Assembly (NCBI RefSeq): GCF_008728515.1 | Contig: NC_044984.1 | Coordinates: forward strand, 96,705,181-96,769,180 | Reading direction: 5' to 3' | DNA: 64,000 nucleotides | DNA from: Papio anubis | Lineage: Eukaryota; Chordata; Mammalia; Primates; Cercopithecidae | In this document: positions 35,281-44,970 of the stretch, piece after piece | Numbering within the stretch: the first letter of the stretch is position 1 | Layout of the letters: every line of letters begins with the position of its first letter | Program-made: the position numbers and the translations under genes | Notes under the pieces: generated by a model | Told to the model about the DNA's origin: nothing | Databases searched by the model: none | The model's input: the letters and a program-made list of their open reading frames with translations, nothing else

Positions 35281-35668
35281 GAATGACGTGCTGAGAACAG
35301 AAGCCCAAAATGATGGTAAGCGAGAGTGCTGCTAAGGCCCTAAGTTTTGGTCACACTCTCACCTAAGTGAGAACCTGGCCAAAAAGGGGAAATTTTTTTA
35401 AACAAAATTATGGAAGGCCATTATTTTGGACTGAGCTCATGCACTAGGTCCTATCAAACCAACCAAACTAAAATGGAAACGGGTTGTTCTAGCATAAGGA
35501 GGTACCCTCTACTCAGTCCTTATTCTCTCTTTGCAAAACACACCGTTTCACTGTTTCCCAGTGGGTTTTGAAACCATATAAGTACATTTGTGACAATGAT
35601 AGTAATATCAATGACTAAGGTTTTGGTCAATCTCTCAAAATTGAGAAAATGACCAAAAGTGGAGAATT

Positions 35669-36096
35669 GTTAAAGCCAACTAAATATGACCTGAGAAGGA
35701 TTCCATATTTCTATATTTGAGTCCTTGTGGATGAACTGTAACCTAGCTTGATAGTCAGACAAAATTGAAAATTTAACTAATAGTATGTACTCATAACAAT
35801 AGCTAAGTGTTGGCCAATCCCAGCAGCCATACTTCAACCATTCATAAACAGCTGAGTGTTCAAACTGTGTTCAAATAAGGCAAACGCGGAGCTGTGACCA
35901 ATCTCGCTGTTTCTGTACCTCACTTCTGATTCCTGTATGTCACTTTAACATTTTTGTCTATAAATTTTTTCTGACCAGGAGGCACCCCTGGAGTCTGTGA
36001 ATCTTCTGTGATTCTGGGGGCTGCCCGATTCATAAATCATTCATTCCTCAATTAAACTCCTTTAAGTTTAATTTGGCTGACGTTTTTCTTTTATCA
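35669..36096 (+). mobile_element. class I ERV 3' LTR (LTR8-like)
   Basis: 428-bp partner of the 5' LTR, with TATAAAT at 35959-35965 and ATTAAA at 36051-36056. The middle (about 35840-35880) differs from the 5' LTR by several indels. The next host bases are 'caagctt'; no clear target-site duplication is left, suggesting a few bases were lost at the right edge. Confidence 0.85.
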
Positions 36097-36640
36097 CAAG
36101 CTTACCCCATAAGCCAGGGAAAGGGCAACTGAGGTCCCAGTATTTTCAGTGGCACCAAGGTACACCCTCTGTTCCATGGGTAGGGTCTGGAGAGAAGAAG
36201 GAAGCCCCCACCTGTCAACCAGATTTCAGAAACTATAGTAGATCTTCTCTCCTCAAGGAAATGCATCTAATTTCTGATATCATAATCGAGGAGAAGTAGG
36301 CAAGACTGTTCTATAAGATGAGTTAGGATCCTGGAGGGTTTTTAGACTCAGGAACGGGGATCTCTAGGGAACATATAGTAAAGGTTCCTGCTAATCTGGG
36401 CAAATAGAGCTTAGTGTTGCATCACAGCTGTTTTCTAAGATGGCCGATATTGTTCCACTCTCTTCCTTCATTCAGTACCCCTTTTAAAACAATTACTCAG
36501 AGGCCATTGCTTATATCCCAAACTACTCATCAGGACAATATCAGTTACAAAAGGTTGCTGGGTTCTTTTTGATTTGTGCCAGCTTCCCATCACTTGCTGC
36601 TAGGAACCTCCTATCATAAGCTGGGAGACTGGTTGATACA
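36097..36640 (-). mobile_element. L1M 5' part, continuation of 26061-28700
   Basis: Sequence such as 'cagtattttcagtggcacca' and 'taagatggccgatattg' looks like reversed L1M 5' UTR. The join with 28700 is consistent with the MST LTR and the provirus both having landed in one L1M copy. Confidence 0.45.
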
Positions 36641-37184
36641 CATAGCTCCTTACCTATTTTATAGTGTTTTCCAGTCTGTTATTTCATATGAATTCTGATT
36701 ACCTAACAAGAAATTTTCTTATCCCACTAGCTTTCTCACTAAGAGGAAATGTCAAGCCTCTAAAGCTCTTCCCATCTATCTGTACTCACAGTTAAATTGA
36801 ACTGCAGAGACTAGTACGAGTAGCTGATTGAGGAGGTAATGAAATATCCCAGGCTGCTTTTGGCAGCAACTCTGAATCAACCAAGGCCAGCCAAGGCAAA
36901 CTTTAAAGGCAAAAACCCGGACTAAATGGATGAATTTATTCTGATGGATTTTTGTCCACATGCCTCCACAGATTGTTTACAGGTTTTGTCTGCTTTTTGA
37001 CTAGTAGAATTTTTTATTGCATTCAGATAAAACATTGATGAACACTGCTAGTTTCCTGGGCTATTGAAAATTGCCTTTCTTATTGGGTTTTCATGAATGT
37101 TTCTCTGGTAGAGAAAGGAAGTGAAAAAAATGAGAGGTTGCTAACTTTCTACCATCATAAAGTCTGGATTTGGATACTGTTTTA
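36641..37184. other. no recognised feature
   Basis: No repeat family or exon recognised. A minus-strand frame at 36776-36961 is short and has no support. Confidence 0.4.
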
Positions 37185-37560
37185 TGGCAAAGACAGTAAT
37201 GTTCCCCCAAATTTCCTAGAATTCTTGCAGTTGGGTTGAGTCATGTGGTTAGCTGTGGTCTATGGGTTTGAAATAACATATATTGACTCTGATATGAATC
37301 TTAGAAGAGTCCACACAAATGACTCCAGCTATCTTTTACTTTTCTCTGTTGACCAAGAAAGCCATATGGTAGAGCCTTCATCATCCTGAATAACTGAGGA
37401 AGAGAGCTTGTTGACCCAACAGTTGATAGGAGCCGTGGAAAATAGTGTGAGCCACAGTAAACTATTTTTGGTACAAGCCAGTAAGGTTTTTAGGGGTGGT
37501 TTGTTATTGCAGTTGCCTATCCAGACTAATGTATTTTTCTACATACCTAAACCATCAGAT
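37185..37560 (+). mobile_element. probable MaLR-like LTR
   Basis: The end 'gtggtttgttattgcag' to 'atccagactaatgta' resembles MLT1-class LTR 3' ends. The body ('tcatgtggttagctgtggtc') is consistent. Diverged; the subfamily is unknown. Confidence 0.45.
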
Positions 37561-38109
37561 TTCGTCAAAACATTCATGGAAAATAAGAATGTCTCTAGAT
37601 GATTTGTTGGCTTTTCATTCAAATTGAATATGTTGTACATATCTATTAGTTGAAAAAATTAATAGGGATGGTAGACATGTTATTCTTAATAGGACAGGAT
37701 AGTGGTTTTTGAACATTCCCCCTGCTGTATATTAGCTTTACTTTTAAATAAATATGGTAGTGAGGTGCGTTTATCAGTGTTTATTCTCCCATTATTGGAT
37801 AACAGGGGCTTCTTGATCTAAAATGATAGGTAAGTGGTCCCCTCTACTGTCCTAAGGTCATTACTTATTGACACCTCCCCATTATGCCTAGTCAATGTGT
37901 GATAAAAGATTGCATGGAAAATGACAGGCATGAACCAGGATCTTTTCTCCTCTGTCCTCTTTTTCATTTGCCTTTTGATGTTTCTGCTGCTATTTGGCAC
38001 CTCCGCTAGAAGATTAGAAGGGGAAAAGAGAGGAAATTAAGCTCTTTTCCTGCAGACTAGCAGTTCTGATTTTTAAAGGGTACCTCGGGGTATTGTTTCA
38101 TCTATTTAT
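37561..38109. other. no recognised feature
   Basis: AT-rich, no repeat or exon recognised. Confidence 0.4.
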
Positions 38110-38117
38110 GAGTTTCA

Positions 38118-38308
38118 GGAGCGTGTGTTTGTGTGTGTGGCAGTAGGGGAGAAGAGAAAGAGAAAGATAGAGAGAGAGACAGATATAATTAAACATGGAG
38201 TTTGAGTTTCCATGTTATCTGATTCTAGGAATTTAGTGTTGCCTCCATATTTACCAAGGATTATAATCCTTTACCATAATTTGCTGTAATTTATTATGTT
38301 TCTGTGTA

Positions 38309-38341
<33 letters not shown>

Positions 38342-38474
38342 AAGAGAGAGAGAGAAGAGAGAAACAATGAGACAGAGAGAGAGAGAGAATTAAATGGATT
38401 TTCAGAGTTTCCACATTATCTGATTCTAGGAATTTAGTGTTGCCTCTATATTTACCAAGAATTATAGTTCTTTA
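38118..38474. repeat. 201-bp tandem duplication with (TG)n and (GA)n tracts
   Basis: Two adjacent copies each have a TG tract, a GA tract, then a shared block 'gattctaggaatttagtgtt' (38221 and 38422) followed by 'gcctc' and 'atatttaccaag'. Copy one has about seven TG units and copy two about a dozen (38301-38331). The copies differ at several bases, so the duplication is not recent. Confidence 0.85.
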
Positions 38475-38518
38475 ATTATTATGGAGGATAACTAAAAATA
38501 TCCTCCATAATAATTAAA
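38471..38518. repeat. perfect 20-bp-arm hairpin
   Basis: The arms 38471-38490 and 38499-38518 are exact reverse complements (left arm 'tttaattattatggaggata') with an 8-base loop. It lies directly at the end of the tandem duplication. It matches no miniature transposon I know. Confidence 0.9.
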
Positions 38519-38520
38519 AA

Positions 38521-39414
38521 TTCCTTATTTTCAAGTGGCATAATGACTTTCTGTGCTAAGATCACTTGAAAATGTTAATTAAAGAAATCTATTTGCTCAA
38601 AAAAACTAAATGTGCATACTTTACACCTGTGGCAAATAATATAAAATTATAATTTGCCTTTGAGCTTAATCAAAATCAGCTTTAAATTTATTAAGCACCT
38701 GACTTTTGAATTTTTAATTAGAGACCATTTTGTTCAGTATGTAGTTTAAATCATGGAAGCATAGTTACTTTTCAAGCAATTCCTTTAAGACTTGGGGCTT
38801 CTGTGTTTGAAGGAATCCTGTAGGGCAATCCAGGGGTTACAGTATGGGCAGTACCCTCATATCAATTTAAGGTTTTTCTTATTCAGTAAGATGTTTTCTG
38901 AGATGAAAGATGTGTATATTCTATGTAACAGAGATAAATGTAAAATTTTATTCACCCTATGGGAAAAATTTGGATAGATTCCTCTTGGCAGTGAAAAGTA
39001 TAAAATGAACTTAAAGGATGACTCTCAATAACATGAGTGCAACAATAATAAACACATTATGGCTCCATTTATAAAACTTTTTAAAGTAAAATCAAGCAAT
39101 TTATTGTCTAAGGACACATGTCTGGTAAAACCATAATGAAAAACACATGGAAATGAACACAAAATACCATCTAATGCTTACTTTGGGGAACAGGAAGAGA
39201 GCCTCAAAGAGGGAGACGTATGTGGAGGCTTCTACCACTTTAATGTTATATTTCTAAAGTTGAGTCATGAATACACAGATGTTGATTTCTATTCTTTACA
39301 CTGTACATATGTCTTCTATACTCTTTTGGAACTATACCATATTTTACATATAGTTCAGTAAGTGGTTGTTCGATACGAATTGCTGATGTGATATGACTCA
39401 CTCAAAAGAGTTAG
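38521..39414. other. no recognised feature
   Basis: AT-rich. No repeat family identified with confidence; part of 39180-39370 could be an old LINE remnant. Confidence 0.35.
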
Positions 39415-39974
39415 TGTCTCTTGTACATAATATTGTTAAGAAGCTTGGAGTTAAGGAAATTGAAGGTATTGTCATATCTAGCCTTGATCAGACCATGCTT
39501 TAGTACTTTGTTCAATTATATGCACCCCACTTTAAGAGTGATGCAGACAAACTAGATTATGTTTAGAGGACAGTGATGAGGCTGGTAATGATTCTTGAAA
39601 CTATATGTGATATATGATTCTTCATATATTTGAAGGGAAGGCATGAGAATGAGAGCTTAGATTTATACTATATACTCAAAAGAATAGAATCAAAATTAAT
39701 AGATGATGCAACAAGAAAATATATTTTATCATAACAAAAATAGATTTTATTGTAAAAGAATCAAGAGCTTACTAATAATTACATTTGTTCAATGAGTTGT
39801 CTTGACACACAGTGAGTTTCCTACTGGTGGAAATGTTTTAGCACAGGTTGGATGATCTCTTGGTGGGATAATATCGGGAGATATCCCTGAAAGTCATTCT
39901 GGGTCCTGAAATTCTTCGAAGATTTCCAGAAATCTCTAGTCAACCTGAAGTTTCTATTCAAGATCTCTTAGTTA
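39415..39974 (+). mobile_element. L3/CR1 LINE fragment
   Basis: Resembles the conserved 3' coding part of CR1/L3 LINEs. Landmarks are 'caccccactttaagagtgat', 'tttgaagggaaggcatgaga' and 'gcacaggttggatgatctct'. Ancient and non-coding. Confidence 0.6.
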
Positions 39975-40104
39975 AGTGGCAGCAGAGTGAGTAAGAGCAC
40001 AGAGTCTAGAACCAGATTCCAGGGTTGAATCCTGGCGTTTTTAATTACTACCTGTATAACCTTGAGAAAATTACTTCTCTGTGTTTCCTTTTTGCAATCC
40101 ATAA
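39759..40104. repeat. left arm of a 345-bp inverted duplication
   Basis: Reverse complement of 41486-41830 with about 18 substitutions and one gap by hand alignment, i.e. about 94-95% identity. It includes L3/CR1 and MIR sequence, so the duplicated unit is a local segment and not a single repeat family copy. Confidence 0.95.
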
Positions 40105-40190
40105 AATGGGTCTATTAACCTCACAGAGTGGTTATAAGACTTAGAAGAATGCCACATAGTAAGTGCCACTAAATGTTTACTTTTTTTAAG
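39975..40190 (+). mobile_element. MIR SINE
   Basis: 'agcagagtgagtaagagcac', 'gaatcctggcg', 'accttgagaaaattacttct', 'aaaatgggtctattaacctc' and 'catagtaagtgccactaaat' are a good MIR series. The left two thirds are part of the inverted duplication. Confidence 0.85.
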
Positions 40191-41300
40191 AAATAATTTT
40201 TTCTAAAGATCATTCAATTTACTTTGAATCAATTATGTTTGCGCTTTTGTTTTAAATGAAAAACTTTCTTTCTCTCTCTCCCTATGAGCAAATATATTTA
40301 ATTATCCTCTGACATACAAGGGCATTGGAGTTTGTTTTTTTATTTTTTTATTTTGTGGGCCCTAAATTCTAGCAGTTCCAGTAAGTGTAGAATTTTAAAC
40401 TAAAAAATCTCTTAACTTGACTTAAGTGGCTTTAGAATAGCTTTGTTACATTATCACAGAACCATAGAACCCCAAAAGCCAAGAAGAACCTGAAAGAATA
40501 ATTTAGCCTCTCTTACCCTTGGAATTAGGTACTTTGTCTGCCAAGTCTCCTTGCCCTTGAGGGATTGCTGCAAAGCCTGTCTCATTGTTCAATCTTTGCA
40601 TGGCTCCTTCAATCATTGCTAATAGGAGGTGGATTGTCTGTTAAGAGTTAATGATGGTGAGCCAGGGAGTAGTGTGCTGTTTTCAGTTTATTTGCAACAG
40701 TGGAAAGGGCAAACCTATTCATCTCAATGAAAATGTAACTGTTTACACTGGAAGCTTAAATTTTAGGACACACCATGTCCTGCTTTTGACAAGACAATTT
40801 GTAGGATAAGAGATGTTACAGTGATATTATGGAGGCCACAAGAAGTATATTTTCTGGTCATTGGTAGAAAACAATGATTAAAATCAGGCTTCTTTTGTAG
40901 GAGATACTGGTCACATTTTCTAAAATGTTGTCTATGAGATAAGAAAAAAGCAAGAATTATTAAATCTAAATCTCTGATGGGAAGTAAGAACAGAAGTGAG
41001 GACAGGTGAAAGGAAGGCTAGACATGGTTTGCACAGGTACATTTCCTACTGATGACTGGTAGTGGTTGGGAGGGGACAGAAGGCAGGGAGATGTGAGTTG
41101 ATGAGGCACAGAGAATAACTGGGAATGGTGAGGCTTGAACCTCAAGTTATAACCTAAGATTCACATACATCTTGAAAAATATATTCTTGGTTCATTCCAA
41201 ACATGGAGCCATACCTATTCTAACTTCTCATGAGTGATTTGAGCATTGTGACACCTCTGTAAGAGATAGAGAAAAGCAGAGAGAGATTGTCAGCTTGGAA
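40191..41300. other. spacer of the inverted duplication, no feature recognised
   Basis: Most of the 1,381-bp spacer between the arms. Mixed unique sequence, no exon recognised. 41380-41480 may be an old LTR remnant ('ctgctgtgacaaaatatttt'). Confidence 0.4.
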
Positions 41301-41485
41301 TGCCTCTAGGTGATGCTGGTGATGCTGGTCTGCTTATCAGGGCTTTCTGAGTGTGGTGTAACCCAGAATAACAGTCAGGATAGGCTGGGTACTGCTGCTG
41401 TGACAAAATATTTTCCAATATTGATGGCTTACAACCTCAGAGGTTTGTTTTTTCTTATATTACATGCTTTCCCTGTTTCTCTTCC

Positions 41486-41830
41486 TTATGGGTTGCAAAA
41501 AGGAAGCACAGAGAAGTAATTTTCTCAAGATTATACAGGTAGTAATTGAAAACCCCAGGATTCAACCCAGGAATCTGGTTCTAGACTCTGTGCTCTTACT
41601 CACTCTGCTGCTACTTAACTAAGAGATCTTGAATAGAAATTTCAGGTTGACTAGAGATTTCTGGAAATCTTCAAAGAATTTCAGGACCCAGAATGACTTT
41701 TAGGGATATCTCCTGATAATATCCCACCAAGAGATCATCCAACCTGTGCTAGAACATTTCCACCAGTAAGAAACTCACTATGTATCAAGACAACTCATTG
41801 AACAAGTGTAATTATTAGTAAGTTCTTATT
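41486..41830. repeat. right arm of the inverted duplication
   Basis: Pairs with 39759-40104. The MIR and L3/CR1 portions are present in reverse order and orientation. The arm ends 34 bp before a hAT element. Confidence 0.95.
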
Positions 41831-41864
41831 GTGAAGGGGGAATTATCTTCACAATTCCCTAGAA

Positions 41865-42088
41865 TAGGGGTGTCCAATCTTTTGGCTTCCCTAGGCCACA
41901 TTGGAAGAAGAAGAATTGTCTTGGGCCACACATAAAATACATGAACACTAACAATAGCTGATGAGCTTTACAAAAAATTGCAATAAACTCTCATAATGTT
42001 TTAAGAAAGTTTACAAATTTGCATTGGGCCTCATTCAAAGCTGTCCTGGGCTACATGTGGCTGGTAGGCCACGGGTTGGACAAGCTTG
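41865..42088 (+). mobile_element. non-autonomous hAT DNA transposon (MER-type)
   Basis: Starts 'taggggtgtccaatc' (consensus CAGGGGTGTCCAA) and ends 'ggttggacaagcttg'. These form imperfect terminal inverted repeats. The body has 'ctaggccacattggaagaag' and 'ttgggccacacataaaatac'. Flanking octamers CCCTAGAA and CCATGGAG may be a decayed 8-bp duplication. I recognise the family by sequence but do not fix its MER number. Confidence 0.8.
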
Positions 42089-43559
42089 CCATGGAGGCTA
42101 GACAAGTAAGCTTTGTGTGTTTTTCTGCCTTGTTGGCACTTCCTCTTAGTCATAATCCTCTTCTTGCCATAGGGGTAATTCTCTGGGGGCTATAATAGTT
42201 AAAGAACAACAAAAAAGAACATTGGTTTAATATTTTTAAAATGTTAACCTCATTAAATATGTAATGAAGTGGAGATGTTATAAATATAAATGTGAAAGCT
42301 ATTAGAAAAATTCTGGTTAATTGGATATATAGAGAGAAATATAGGCTGACTGCTAAATATATGCAGCCTGTCTAGCCTCATTGGTGGATGGTAATACCAT
42401 TTGATGAGATGAGAATGGCTGGGAGGTAGGGGAAGGTTCGAGGGAGAAATCTGTCTAGACTTGTATTAATCTTTTGCTAGCTTAAAAAGCATAATTATAG
42501 GTGATTGTTTTTCTTCTCTATTTTTCAGCCCTAAATTTTTCATAAAAGAGGGTTTGATAGTGAAAATAACCTAATACAGAAGAAAATATGTAGGTTACAT
42601 TCTGAGGTCTGTGTCTGGGATATCCTAGCCTGGGTTGGGACTGTTCTGAGACTGAGGAATGTTGCTGAAGGAGGCTGGGATGAGCTTCCTGTGGTTTCTT
42701 AGATGGTCCTTGCTGGGTAGACAGGGTAGGGCATATGGCTTAAGTTGCCAAGATGGTGCTAAATGCCTTCATTTGGTTCAGAATGGTTTGACTGATGCTT
42801 TTGATTTTTTTAATGCTTCTCAGGTTGAAAACATTTCCAGTTTTCATCCTTTTCGTGGGAATTTATTGAACATAAGTAAGTCAGATGTTTTTCTTGCGAG
42901 TTAGAAGACTGAATCATGTAACATGACAAAGGAAAGAAAGAAAAAGGATTCACAATTCTAAAGAATGGGCAATTCCCTTGAAGGAGTAGGTCATTCAGTG
43001 AAGCTGCTTGTTTGGCCTGGGTTTTCTTTAAGTTTATTTTTCTCACTCAGTTGAGAATTTGAGTGTTTCTGACTACTTTCCTCAATTCTATCACTCTATG
43101 GCTTGTGGTTGGAATACAGGGCCATCCAAGTAGCTTGTGAGTCTCAGGCAAATGCCCTTTGATTCTCAACTCTGTTTTAGAAAGGTACATTCTCTTTCAA
43201 GAAAAATGAAGCCATGTAAGGGAAACTTATGTACAAAATAGGATACTCCAGTTAACTCAGGTTATGATGAGTTGTCCTTTTTGTTTGTTTGTTTCAGCTG
43301 TTGCTATTGAAAACTCTTATAGAAGAATTTAGTTATTTCTTTATTTTATTTAGTTAATAATTTTAGTAAATAGATTTACTTTTTCTACGGCAAACAAGAA
43401 CCTAGCAGTACTTCAGAACCATAGGACATATACATATACAAGACATTTATTGATCTTCTCACACCATCTAACATTTCTGCATGTTTTGAAATGTTTCTTC
43501 TATAGACATGTTCTGGAATGTTTTGAAATGTTTCTTCTATAAACTGTCCACTCCTTTTT
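42089..43559. other. repeat-poor stretch, weak exon candidate
   Basis: No repeat family recognised apart from a 24-bp direct repeat at 43481-43504 and 43518-43541 (period 37). An exon-like 52-bp segment at 42823-42874 has a good acceptor ('tttaatgcttctcag') and donor ('cataagtaagtc') and one open frame, but nothing supports it further. Confidence 0.35.
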
Positions 43560-44440
43560 CCCTAAATGTGTGTTATATGTTGGTATTATACTGGGTGCTC
43601 AGAATTATCTTTAAGAATAATGGGGCAGGCCGGGCATGCGGCTCATGCCTGTAATCCCAGCACTTTGGGAGGCTGAGGTGGGTGGATCACCTGAGCCCAG
43701 GAGTTTGAGACCAGCTTGAGCAACATGGAAACCCCATCTCTACTAAAAATACAAAAACTAGCCAGATGCCTGTAGTCCCAGATACCCGGGAGACAGGAGT
43801 GAGAATCACTGGAACCCAGGAGGCAGAGGTTGCAGTGAGCTGCGATTGTACCATTCCATGCCTAGGTGACAGAGTGAGATTCTGTCTCAAAAAAAAAAAA
43901 AAAAAAAAGTTGAGGTCCACTTGGTTTCTCAAGAAGTGCACTTGGTTTCTCAAGTTGTCCACTTGGCCCTCCTCCAAGTTGTACTTTCCTTTCTTTCCTT
44001 TCAGTTCTAAAGCTTTTAAACAAACTTTCACTCCTGCTCTGAAAAAAAAAAAAAAAAAGAAAGAAAGAATGATAGGAAACACACGGGCTGGTAAAATCAA
44101 GATCAAGTACTGTACCTGGTCTTGGTCTGCTTATAAGCTAGTTGGAAAGAAAAGACACACACTTGGAAAAATAACTAAAATATGACAAGTGTCATGTGAG
44201 CAAAGCATAGAAAAAAAGGCCATGGAAGTTGAGCAAGGGTACAGTCTCTGCGCACAGAAAAATCTGATAAGGCTTCTCAGAAGAAATGGAATTGGAGCTG
44301 GGATCTGAGGTCTAGATTAGCAGAGAGGGCAGTGGGAAGGACATTTCAGGGAGGAAAGAAGCAAAGGCACAGAGATGAAAAAGTAGAATACATGTTTGGG
44401 TGGGGCAGGATGATGAAAGCAATGAGAGGATTAATTTGTT
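43560..44440 (-). mobile_element. L2 LINE 3' part, split by an Alu composite
   Basis: The reversed L2 tail reads at 43575-43615 ('ttatactgggtgctcagaat') and reversed L2 coding sequence resumes after 44076 up to about 44440 ('ggaattggagctgggatctg', 'agcaaaggcacagagatgaa'). Confidence 0.6.
43627..44058 (+). mobile_element. Alu with a 133-bp 3' extension and a second poly(A)
   Basis: Alu body from 43628 to an A20 tail at 43889-43908. Then 133 bp of non-Alu DNA (43909-44041) ends in an A17 run (44042-44058), preceded 18 bp upstream by 'aaacaa', a possibly decayed AATAAA. The flanks 'aagaataatggg' (43613-43624) and 'aagaatgatagg' (44065-44076) match at 10 of 12. No such duplication follows the first tail. 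The 3' part resembles the R end of an ERV LTR. Confidence 0.7.
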
Positions 44441-44499
44441 TGGAGCAGAAACCCTCCCATCCCCATCACCAATCCTATTAACTCAAGGGTTCGTTTAGT

Positions 44500-44640
44500 T
44501 GAAGTACAGTAAAGCTTCAGTCCCTTACTTGCCCTTTTGAGTCCCAGTTTCCTTATTTGTAAAATGAGGTTAATCATACCTACCAGCCATAGATTAAATT
44601 ATTAAATGATTAAATGGATTAAATGAGATAGGATACTAAA
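44500..44640 (+). mobile_element. MIR fragment
   Basis: 'cagtttccttatttgtaaaa' followed by 'tgaggttaatcatacc' and 'ggattaaatgagata' is the MIR core and 3' part. Confidence 0.75.
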
Positions 44641-44970
44641 AGGAAGGTGTTGAGCAGGGTTTCTCATACTTTATCATCCCTCTTCACTCAATTCATTGCA
44701 TTCAGTTTAATTCCAGTGCTGTCTGTCATACTATCAAGATATCCCCTATTCTACTCCCCCTTGAGGATAATTTAAATTTGACTATTACTGCATTTCTCTA
44801 AACCAGTTTCTAGTCACCTTCTGGTTTAGAATTATTTTCTTGGCATAAGCCATCTGTATATGCAAAGGAGACCAATGTCACATTTGAGAGCTTTAAATAA
44901 TTCCTCACTAACCAGTTCAGGGTGGCTAGAGTATAACAAGCTAAAAGGGAGTGGTTGGCAATAGGAAAGG

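Larger units (their letters stand above)
29504..35668 (+). mobile_element. decayed provirus internal region (gag/pol not recognisable)
   Basis: About 6.2 kb between the LTRs, including an Alu (30889-31201). 29530-30760 is leader and possible gag remnant with no safe match. 31400-33800 is AT-rich, full of stops, and no protease, reverse transcriptase or integrase motif could be read, unlike standard proviruses. An env remnant is seen at the 3' end. A purine-rich tract ('aaaagtggagaat') lies directly before the 3' LTR. The element probably was defective already or lost pol. It is non-coding and inactive. Confidence 0.75.

Noticed and set aside
41865..42088. hAT element as the cause of the adjacent inverted duplication
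   Set aside because: The right arm ends 34 bp before it and the left arm has no hAT copy beside it, so a causal link cannot be shown.
43687..44185. Overlapping 139-codon frames on both strands
   Set aside because: They cross the Alu, its A-runs and L2 sequence; a repeat artefact.
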